Assembly: GCA_017860085.1 (NCBI GenBank)
Contig: JAFNAJ010000161.1
Coordinates: 1-6,330 of the forward strand
Source of the DNA: Acidobacteriota bacterium
GTDB lineage: Bacteria > Acidobacteriota > Vicinamibacteria > Vicinamibacterales > JAFNAJ01
Direction of reading: 5' to 3'
DNA: 6,330 nt
In this document: piece after piece, positions 1-5,411 of the stretch
Numbering within the stretch: the first letter of the stretch is position 1
Layout of the letters: the number at the start of each line of letters is the position of its first letter
Notes under the pieces: generated by a model
Seen by the model: the letters and a program-made list of their open reading frames with translations, nothing else
What the model was told of the DNA's origin: nothing
The model's database searches: none
Made by a program: the position numbers and the translations under genes

Positions 1-779
1 TGGGCTTCGGCTTCGACGAAGTGCGCCAAGTCGCGCACGACGTGATTGAGCGGTGTGGGCTCTCGCTCGAGGGCTGGCAGACGCGCGAACAGCAGGTACT
101 CGTCCGTCAGGGCATGCAACCGCTCGGCCTCGACCTTGATGGACGACACCAGCCCGCGCACCTCGCTCATGCCAGGCATCGAGCAGGCGCCGAGCTCCTC
201 CTCGAGCAGCTCGGTGTTGAGCACGATCGAGCTCAGCGGGTTGCGGACCTCGTGGGCGATCTGCGCGGCGAGCCTGGAGAAGTCGGCGAGGCGGTTGCGC
301 CGGGCCTCGCACTCGGCCACCTTGGCGCGAAGGGCCAACTCGTCGCGGACCCGTCGTGCCTCGTGCTCAGCCGAGACGCGCCGCGATCGCGAACGAATCA
401 GCAGATGTCCGCCGCCCAGCGCAACCAGCGCCAGCGCTAGCAGCAGGAACTCGACGCCCGGCGAGACATGCCGGTAAAGAAACGCCGCGAGCGCGAGGGC
501 GGCCACGGCGGGCACGAGCAGGACACCGTTGGACGCGACCCAACCCCGGAAGATGCCAGGCGTATCCGACTCGAGGCGGGACTCGGGCGACCGGCTGAGC
601 GCGTCGGTGTCGCCGCACTCCCCGGTGCTCGCCGCATCGGCCAGCGAGACGAAATCGGCACACCAGGCCGCAGCAACCGGGTCGGGCAGGCGGTTGACAC
701 CGGCCTGCAACTCACCACCCTGAGGCGCGTCGCGCGCGCCGCGACGAAGCGTCGGCCGGACTGCCGCTGCCTCACGCAT
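1..779 (-). CDS. Membrane-bound sensor histidine kinase, NtrB/AtoS-like class (C-terminus cut by window edge)
   Basis: Autophosphorylating sensor of a two-component system, probably signalling to an NtrC-family sigma-54 activator. I translated the minus strand by hand from ATG 777-779; the frame is open to the window edge (259 codons). Residues 1-84 are a hydrophilic, Arg-rich region I do not recognise. Two hydrophobic segments follow at about 85-102 and 108-128, joined by a loop of only about five residues, so almost nothing is exposed outside. A charged, probably coiled-coil linker (about 129-165) leads into the HisKA domain, whose H-box reads AAQIAHEVRNPLSS with the phospho-acceptor His at 176. 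The ATPase domain lies beyond the window. The start is uncertain: the sigma-54 promoter at 797-811 predicts a transcript start near 785, leaving only about 6 nt of leader before ATG 779. TTG at 708-710 after GGTGG is an alternative. An in-frame ATG at 825-827 lies upstream of the predicted transcript start. The kinase call is firm; the partner is inferred. Confidence 0.9.
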   Translation of the reverse strand, partial: MREAAAVRPTLRRGARDAPQGGELQAGVNRLPDPVAAAWCADFVSLADAASTGECGDTDALSRSPESRLESDTPGIFRGWVASNGVLLVPAVAALALAAFLYRHVSPGVEFLLLALALVALGGGHLLIRSRSRRVSAEHEARRVRDELALRAKVAECEARRNRLADFSRLAAQIAHEVRNPLSSIVLNTELLEEELGACSMPGMSEVRGLVSSIKVEAERLHALTDEYLLFARLPALEREPTPLNHVVRDLAHFVEAEA

Positions 780-796
780 GGCGGGATTGGATGTTC

Positions 797-811
797 GCAA
801 AGGGGGTGCCA
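797..811 (-). promoter_or_regulatory. Sigma-54 (-24/-12) promoter for the histidine kinase
   Basis: Read on the minus strand: TGGCAC (811-806), CCCCT, TTGC (800-797). This matches the RpoN consensus TGGCAC-N5-TTGC exactly, and the invariant GG and GC are 10 nt apart. The predicted transcription start is near 785. It mirrors the promoter at 1148-1162 on the other strand, and the palindromes at 909-921 and 985-997 lie about 130 and 206 bp upstream, in the usual range for enhancer-binding proteins. If the activator is the kinase's own partner, the operon is autoregulated. Confidence 0.75.
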
Positions 812-846
812 GTGGGTTCCCTCTCATCCAAGTGGCAAAACGAGCA

Positions 847-873
847 ATAAATATCATATTTATCAATAACTTG
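847..873. promoter_or_regulatory. AT-rich patch with a perfect IHF consensus and a 17-bp palindrome
   Basis: In an otherwise very GC-rich window, about 838-875 is strongly AT-rich. TATCAATAACTTG (861-873, plus strand) fits the IHF consensus WATCAA-N4-TTR at every fixed position. Overlapping it, 847-863 is a perfect odd-centred palindrome (ATAAATAT-C-ATATTTAT). The site lies between the kinase promoter (797-811) and the first activator palindrome (909-921), where a bend is needed to bring a distant activator to sigma-54 polymerase. The palindrome could instead be an operator or a by-product of AT-richness. Use of the E. coli IHF consensus in this organism is an assumption. Confidence 0.55.
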
Positions 874-908
874 TAGACATGCATCGAAAGCGGCGATCCG
901 CCCTGAGC

Positions 909-921
909 TGACAATTTGTCA
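909..921. promoter_or_regulatory. Palindromic operator TGACAA-T-TTGTCA, copy 1 (probable enhancer-binding-protein site)
   Basis: Perfect 13-bp inverted repeat (arms TGACAA/TTGTCA, centre 915). The same arms recur at 985-997 with a different centre base, and nothing else in the intergenic region looks like them. Two copies between two divergent sigma-54 promoters is the usual layout of upstream activator sites. Centre 915 is about -130 from the kinase start and about -259 from the cytochrome start. I do not recognise the motif as that of a named regulator. Confidence 0.7.
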
Positions 922-945
922 CGACCGCCGGGCTTCCGGCGGTTG
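922..945. repeat. Strong hairpin between the two operator copies
   Basis: ACCGCCGG (924-931) and CCGGCGGT (936-943) form a perfect 8-bp stem around GCTT. It extends to 10 pairs if G923/T944 is counted as a wobble and C922/G945 as a pair. It abuts the first operator. The predicted transcripts run away from this place, so it should not be transcribed from either mapped promoter. A weak terminator for stray transcription (TTGCGTT follows on the plus strand) is possible. Confidence 0.5.
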
Positions 946-984
946 CGTTCCTGACGGTTTGGCGGGCCTGGCGCAGGGAGGCCG

Positions 985-997
985 TGACAAATTGTCA
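985..997. promoter_or_regulatory. Palindromic operator TGACAA-A-TTGTCA, copy 2
   Basis: Perfect 13-bp inverted repeat with the same six-base arms as the copy at 909-921, centre 991. The centres are 76 bp apart. It lies about 183 bp upstream of the predicted cytochrome transcript start and about 206 bp upstream of the predicted kinase start, so one pair of sites could serve both directions. Confidence 0.7.
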
Positions 998-1117
998 TGA
1001 CTAGCGAGCGTCACATGGACAACATGGCAGACGTCTCGAGGCCTCCGCGTGCTCGCGGGTCCGCGCCGCAGCGACGCTCGTCCGCAACCGACTGCATTCA
1101 TTGAGCTTGTTAGACCG

Positions 1118-1147
1118 TGACCGGCGGAGTCCATCCACCGTCGGTCA
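1118..1147. repeat. Imperfect inverted repeat touching the cytochrome promoter
   Basis: TGACCGGCGG (1118-1127) and CCGTCGGTCA (1138-1147) pair at nine of ten positions around a 10-nt spacer. The right arm ends one base before the -24 element, so a protein bound here could block sigma-54 polymerase. It is centred near -41 from the predicted transcript start. Its outer bases TGAC/GTCA recall the activator palindromes, but the spacing differs. It could be a second regulator's operator or chance in GC-rich DNA. Confidence 0.4.
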
Positions 1148-1162
1148 TGGCACTCCGCTTGC
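1148..1162 (+). promoter_or_regulatory. Sigma-54 (-24/-12) promoter for the cytochrome-porin operon
   Basis: TGGCAC (1148-1153), TCCGC, TTGC (1159-1162), again with exact GG-N10-GC spacing. The predicted start is near 1174, giving a leader of about 49 nt before the cytochrome ATG at 1223. Transcription would need an ATP-hydrolysing activator, consistent with the two upstream palindromes and the divergent kinase gene. Confidence 0.8.
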
Positions 1163-1222
1163 GGTTGGGCTGCAGGATGTCCGTCAGCTTGGGGGATCGG
1201 CTTCATCCAGGGGGCAATTGCC

Positions 1223-2254
1223 ATGATCAAACCGCGTTCGCCGGCTTCGCTCGTCGCGGCCCTGCTGCTGGTCGCGTCGGGCGCTGTCGCGCAGACGGCC
1301 CGGCCGGTGGCCACGGCCGTCGGCCAGGACACGTGCGTGACGTGTCATGAAGACGTGGCCAAGCAGTTCGAGCGCTCAGCGCACGGCGCGCTGGCCGCGT
1401 GGGAGGTGCCCGGCAGCCTGTCTCGTTGCGAGTCCTGCCACGGTGCGGGCAGCCTGCACGTCGAAGCCGGCGGTGACGCCACGAAGATCCGCGGATTGAA
1501 GGAGGCCTGGGGGCCCGAGGCTGTTGAAACCTGTCTCACGTGCCATCGGAACGGCAAGGGGATGGAGTGGGTGGGCAGCACTCACGCCCAGAGCGGTGTG
1601 GCCTGTGGCGCCTGCCACAAGATCCACCAGTCCCGACAGGTGTTCGGGGCGCTCACGAAGGCCGAGGGCATGGCGCCGGCTCACGCGACGGCACCGGCGG
1701 CGCGCGGCTCCCTTGCTCGTCAGGACTCACCCCTGGGCAAGGGCGAGGCGCAGACCTGCTACGAGTGCCACAAGGAGCAGCGTGGTCAGTTCATGTCGAG
1801 CTCGCACCACCCGGTGCGGGAGGGGTTGATGACGTGCAGTTCGTGCCACGACGTGCACGGGCGGGGCGTCGGCCTCCTCAAGACCGACGAGCGCGTTAAT
1901 GAGCTGTGCACCACCTGTCACGCGAGGCAGGCTGGGCCGTTCGTCTTCGAGCACGCGCCCGTCACCGAGAGCTGCCTCACCTGCCATGCGCCGCACGGCA
2001 CGGTGGCGAACAACCTGCTGAAGCAGGGCGAACCGTTCCTCTGCCTGCAGTGCCACGAGATGCATTTCCACAACGCACGCCTGACCCCGACGACGCCGTA
2101 CTCGCTACCGTCCGGCTCGGCGACCAACCCCAATGGCGCCACCAGCTTCATGGCGGCCTACAACACGCGCTGCTCGAACTGCCACGTCAAGGTGCACGGT
2201 TCCGACCTGCCGTCGCAGGGCGTGAGCGGGCGCGGCGGCGCGCTGACGCGATGA
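1223..2254 (+). CDS. mtrA: Periplasmic decaheme c-type cytochrome, DmsE/MtrA/PioA family
   Basis: Electron carrier that takes electrons from the periplasm into an outer-membrane barrel. The 343-residue protein begins with a Sec signal peptide (hydrophobic core about 9-22, likely cleavage AVA|Q after 23). It has exactly ten CXXCH haem motifs, with first Cys at 38, 69, 104, 128, 179, 205, 229, 251, 274 and 317. Many extra His residues could be distal ligands. An Ala/Gly-rich spacer (about 141-175) divides the motifs into four and six. Length and haem number match Shewanella MtrA (about 330 residues, ten haems), and the stretch CLTCHAPHG...FLCLQCHEMH is typical of this family. Start ATG 1223 has a purine-rich GGGGG six to ten bases upstream; GGCAATTGCC (1213-1222) is a small palindrome next to it. 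The stop overlaps an ATGA with the porin gene, implying coupled translation. No outer-surface MtrC-like cytochrome is visible here, so the PioAB/DmsEF comparison is as apt as MtrAB. Confidence 0.93.
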   Translation: MIKPRSPASLVAALLLVASGAVAQTARPVATAVGQDTCVTCHEDVAKQFERSAHGALAAWEVPGSLSRCESCHGAGSLHVEAGGDATKIRGLKEAWGPEAVETCLTCHRNGKGMEWVGSTHAQSGVACGACHKIHQSRQVFGALTKAEGMAPAHATAPAARGSLARQDSPLGKGEAQTCYECHKEQRGQFMSSSHHPVREGLMTCSSCHDVHGRGVGLLKTDERVNELCTTCHARQAGPFVFEHAPVTESCLTCHAPHGTVANNLLKQGEPFLCLQCHEMHFHNARLTPTTPYSLPSGSATNPNGATSFMAAYNTRCSNCHVKVHGSDLPSQGVSGRGGALTR

Positions 2255-2265
2255 GGAGGCCCATC

Positions 2266-4497
2266 ATGCGCAAGCGAAGCACGTTCTTCAGCGTGGTGAC
2301 GGCACTCATCGCATCAGCCACGATCGCGGTGGCGCAGACGCCATCGACACCGGCCGCGCCCGCCATCCAGACGCCCGCGCCGGCGGCGTCCACGACTGCG
2401 TCCGGGATCAACTGGGAGGGGGCCGTCACGTTCGGTGGCATCGGCACGAGCACCGACGGCTACCAGGGGCGCGTGGCCGAGTACACGGTCACCGACGAGG
2501 ACGCCCTCGCCGCCATTCGTTTCATGACCTGGGGCGAGAACGGCGGATTCCGGTACGACGTCTCGGTGTTCAATGGCGGTGATGCACGCAACCAGCGCTA
2601 CGCGGCGTACCTGGACTTCAGCCGTCTCGTGAAGGCACGCGTCACGTATCGCCAGTTCCCTCACCGGCTCGACCACGATCCCCTGACCTACGTCGACGGA
2701 GGCTCGCCCCTAGGGGGCACGTTCATCGTCCGCCACACCGACACCGACCCTGGCGCAGCCTACAGGGTCGGCTACGGCGAGTTCGACGCGGGCGTCGATC
2801 TGAACCTGCGCAACGTGCAGTTCTTCCTGGGGCACCGACGCGAAACCCGCAGCGGCTGGCACCAGGCGCTGACCACCGCGCACTGCGCCAACTGTCACGT
2901 GGTCGGGTTCTCGCAGAAGATGGACGAGCTCACCAGCGATCTCACGGCCGGTGCACGGGCGCACGTCGGGCCGCTCGCCCTCGAGTACACGTTCCTGAAT
3001 CGGAACACGGAGGACAGCGCCGACCCGATCCAGTACACCTACGACGACGCCGTGCAGCCGGCAACGCTGCAGGACATCTTCACGAACCGGGTGCAGTACG
3101 ACGCGGGCAGCGGGCCGCTGCCGGTCTCGGCCGATCCTGAGATTCGGAAGTACAGCAACACGCTGCGCGCACGGTTCGGCCTGCCCGGCAACGGCGCGAT
3201 CTACGGGAATTTCACGCAGTCGAGCACGAAGAACGAGACGCAGGGCCTGTCATACGACTACACGGGCGCGTTCGGCCGGTTCTTCCTGCCGATCGGTCGG
3301 TGGGCGTCGCTCCGGGCCGACTTCCGCCGCTACAGCATCGACAACGACAGCGTGTTCGTGAACGTCATCGAGCCGGTCGCGGTGGCCGGCCTGGCGGCGG
3401 GGAAGACGTACTCGGAGGCTTTCCCCAACGCGTTGCCGGCCACGTTCGACTTCACGCGCGAGTCGTCGCTGAATCGCACGCCCACGGAACTGGGTGTCGA
3501 GTTCGGCGTCCGACCAGCCAAGCGCACGTTCCTACGGTTCGGGTACGGCTGGCAGGAGGTTGAACGCGACTACTTCGAGGTGGAGAAGACCACCACGAAC
3601 ACGATCTACGTGGCGGGCCGGAGCCAGATGGGAATCGCCAACGCGCGGTTCCGGTTCCAGTACGAGGACATCAACGACCCGTTCCTCTACAAGCACGCCG
3701 CGTGGCCGGAGATCCTGCAGCCGTACATGAGTCCGGGGAACTCCCCGCTGACAGGCCTCCAGTACTACTCCATGTACGAGTCGCGGCAAGCCGATCTGAC
3801 GGCGTTCCCTACCAAGAACGCCTTCTTCGAGGGGGCGGTCACGTTTGCCCCCAACGCGCGCACCGCGATCACCGCGCACTATCGCTGGCGCGACGCACAG
3901 AACGACGAACTCAACGCGGGGCTCGGCGGCTTCAACTCGGAGTGGGGTCGGACGGTCAGCGCGCCAGGCGTTGACGTGTGGATCGGGGCCGACGATCACT
4001 GGGCCCTCACCGCGGGCTACACCTACAACCGCGAGGAACTGGACACGATGTTCAGTACCCTCGCCTTCAATGGTTGAGCGGCCGGCATCACGGGGGGCCA
4101 GTTTGGTTCCCGATTCGACATGGCCGGCTACGAGCAGCACAACCACAACGCCTGGGTGGGTGTCCAGGTGTACCCCACGTCGCGAACGGAGGTGTTCGCG
4201 AACCTTCTCTGGAACCGGGCCGACGCGACCATTCGCGACTTCGGCTACGACGGCGGTCCGTACACCGCCCAGTTGGTGGGGCTCGATTTCCCGCTGCACT
4301 CGGCATCGATGGCCGGCTTCTCGGACCTCGACTTCGGGCAGGTGGGGCTTGGTGGTGGCGTGAACGTGCGGATGACCGACCAGCTCATCCTCAACGCGCT
4401 GCTCAACTACAGCAAGGTTGACGACAAGCAGCCTTACATCGAAGACGTGACGGGGAGTTACTTCCAGTTCTTCGGCGGCGTGAGCTGGGTCTTCTAG
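2266..4497 (+). CDS. mtrB: MtrB/PioB-family outer-membrane beta-barrel, interrupted by an in-frame TGA at 4075-4077
   Basis: Barrel protein expected to sheathe the decaheme cytochrome. Start ATG 2266 was chosen because AGGAGG (2254-2259) lies six bases upstream; ATG 2251 overlaps the cytochrome stop and is the alternative. The signal peptide ends AVA|Q (about residue 23), followed by a Pro/Ala-rich linker and then alternating aromatic/polar strands typical of a barrel. A CXXCH motif (HCANCH, Cys 207 to His 211) suggests one covalent haem; these are the only two cysteines. The frame meets TGA at codon 604, then continues without a shift for 139 codons in the same strand-and-loop style, ending VSWVF with the C-terminal Phe normal for outer-membrane proteins. 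Read through, it is 743 residues, a usual size for the family. Cut at 603 it would lose the last strands and the assembly signal. The TGA may be a nonsense mutation, a read error or selenocysteine. Translating 1906-2250 as part of it is unwarranted. Confidence 0.85.
4075..4112 (+). other. In-frame UGA with SECIS-like hairpin inside the porin gene (candidate only)
   Basis: After the UGA (4075-4077) come 23 nt, then the loop GUU (4101-4103). The stem pairs 4093-4100 in order with 4111-4104: A-U, C-G, C-G, two G-U wobbles, then three G-C. C4091/G4112 can add one pair if G4092 bulges. Published bacterial SECIS rules ask for an apical loop 16-37 nt after the UGA and a G among its first two bases; both are met. 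Such hairpins are common by chance in GC-rich coding DNA, so this is weak evidence taken alone. Confidence 0.3.
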
Positions 4498-4518
4498 TTC
4501 CGCCGTTGACTTGAGGCG

Positions 4519-4585
4519 CCGTCGGCTCTCAGTGATCAGTTGTCGGCACGAACCTGGGCTTCGGCTGATGGCTGAGAGCTGACGG
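4519..4585. repeat. Large imperfect inverted repeat between convergent genes (possible bidirectional terminator)
   Basis: The 21-base arms 4519-4539 and 4565-4585 are complementary at 18 positions, around a 25-nt spacer. The gap 4498-4660 separates the ends of the plus-strand porin gene and the minus-strand peroxiredoxin gene. No T-run follows on either strand, so it is not a classic intrinsic terminator. The arm core, GGCTGAGAGCTGA, has the look of dispersed intergenic repeats, but this window has only the one element. A second, weaker hairpin (CCGCC/GGCGG at about 4608-4633) lies closer to the peroxiredoxin stop. Confidence 0.55.
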
Positions 4586-4660
4586 TGTCATCACTCCGGG
4601 TAAATGCCGCCCTGCTCCTTCGGCCTGGCGGGATGATCTCGATTCCTAGATGGCCTAATC

Positions 4661-5293
4661 TCAGGCGCCTTGGAGTGCCTCCTCGAGCGCCTCGTGCACC
4701 TTGCCGACCATCTTGGCGCCGGGATTGACGAGCGTCTTGTCGCCCTCGTCCTTCCACTTCGAGGGACAGACCTCGTTGGTCTTCCGCTTCATGTAGAGAT
4801 TGGCCTTGAACTTCCGGAGCAGTTCGTCGATGTTCCGGCCAAGGTTGTAGAAGTTGACCTCGGTGCACAGCAGGGTGCCCTCGGGGTCGATCATGAAGGT
4901 GCCCCGCAGGGCCAGTCCCGTCTTCTCGTCGTAGACGCCGAACATCCGTGACACGTTGCCGGTGGGATCGGCCGCCATCGGGTAGTTCACGCGCTCGAGC
5001 TCCTTCTCACAGCGCTTCCACGCCAGGTGGACGAACTCCGTGTCGGTGCTCACGGTGACCACGTCGCAGCCCATCCGCACGAACCGGTCGTTCTGCTCTG
5101 CCAGAGCAGCAAACTCGGTCGCTCAAACGAAGGTGAAGTCGGCCGGGTAGAAGAAGAGCACGGTCCAGCGCCGCCTCTCCATCTGCTGGGCCATCGAGAA
5201 CCTGCCGAATTCGTCCTTGGTCGGGTCATAGGTGGTGAGCTCGAAGAGCGGCACCTTCTGCCCGAGCCTCACGATGGTGGGCACGTCGGTCAT
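4661..5293 (-). CDS. ahpC: Selenocysteine-containing 2-Cys peroxiredoxin (AhpC/Prx1 type), UGA at 5123-5125 read as Sec57
   Basis: Thiol (here selenol) peroxidase reducing hydrogen peroxide and alkyl hydroperoxides in the cytoplasm. Start ATG 5291-5293 (MTDVPTIVRLGQ) has GGAGG about seven bases upstream. The frame reads FFYPADFTFV, then TGA, then ATEFAALAEQNDRF, and on to the end without a shift. The family motif is PxxxTxxC; here P50, T54 and the UGA at 57 stand where peroxidatic Cys belongs. The conserved Arg (RGTFMID) is at 131 and the resolving Cys (EVCP) at 176. Total length is 210 residues, normal for Prx1 with its C-terminal arm. The stop is TGA at 4661-4663, followed two codons later by TAG, where the family ends. 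A SECIS-like hairpin follows the internal UGA. A pseudogene is the alternative, but a random stop hitting precisely the catalytic codon is unlikely. Sec peroxiredoxins with a TxxU motif are known from Eubacterium acidaminophilum (PrxU). No OxyR- or PerR-type site was seen upstream. Confidence 0.9.
5093..5125 (-). other. Bacterial SECIS element following the selenocysteine UGA
   Basis: On the minus strand the UGA (5125-5123) is followed by 20 nt, then the loop GGC (5102-5100). The stem is seven perfect Watson-Crick pairs, CUGCUCU (5109-5103) with AGAGCAG (5099-5093). GUU (5115-5112 region) can pair with the AAC just after the stem, leaving a small bulge, and GACCG/CGGUU can close a lower stem. 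Distance and the G at the loop start meet the known bacterial SECIS rules; E. coli fdhF has a GGUC loop about 18 nt after its UGA. It should bind SelB carrying Sec-tRNA. Confidence 0.8.
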
Positions 5294-5368
5294 CAGCACA
5301 CCTCCGAATTCGCGAGGGTCGCGGTTGTCGGGCCCTTTCCTGGGGGATGGCCGGGCCAAGGGGGGCAC

Positions 5369-5405
5369 AAAAACGCTGCTTCCACGTTACCAGATGTGGC
5401 GGCGT
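5369..5405 (-). terminator. Probable intrinsic terminator after the glutamate dehydrogenase gene
   Basis: Just past the TAG stop (5412-5414), the minus strand reads ACGC, CCAC, a 10-nt loop, GTGG, then GCGT running into TTTTT. Outer stem 5405-5402/5376-5373 and inner stem 5399-5396/5385-5382 are separated by an unequal internal loop; the T-run covers 5373-5369. The imperfect stem makes it moderate, but the T-run is unusual in this GC-rich DNA. It would separate gdh from the peroxiredoxin transcript, whose promoter should then lie in about 5294-5368; I see no clear promoter boxes there. Confidence 0.5.
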
Positions 5406-5411
5406 CAGGTT

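Noticed and set aside
1..12. 12-mer TGGGCTTCGGCT shared with 4555-4566
   Set aside because: The first copy is kinase coding sequence (Glu-Ala repeats) and the second lies in the spacer of the inverted repeat; no flanking similarity, so probably chance.
1005..1080. Inverted repeat CGAGCGTC (1005-1012) and GACGCTCG (1073-1080)
   Set aside because: Only eight bases and 60 bp apart in GC-rich DNA; no relation to the promoters that I can support.
1906..2265. N-terminal extension of the porin frame back into the cytochrome gene
   Set aside because: It overlaps the firmly identified cytochrome in another frame and would put a signal peptide in the middle of a protein; AGGAGG sets the start at 2266.
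3532..4299. 255-codon open frame on the minus strand opposite the porin gene
   Set aside because: Low-complexity, Val/Arg/Gly/Glu-rich shadow typical of GC-rich DNA, with no recognisable domain, lying opposite a clear coding sequence.
4661..5080. A separate 139-residue protein starting at Met 5080 and a separate 81-residue one at 5123-5368
   Set aside because: Both are halves of the one peroxiredoxin, in the same frame, joined at the UGA; alone, neither has a complete active site. The residues before Met 5293 do not look like peroxiredoxin and a good ribosome site precedes 5293.
4075..5125. Genome-wide reassignment of UGA to an amino acid
   Set aside because: UGA is also used as a normal stop here: the cytochrome ends at 2252-2254 and the peroxiredoxin at 4661-4663, both at the expected family C-termini.
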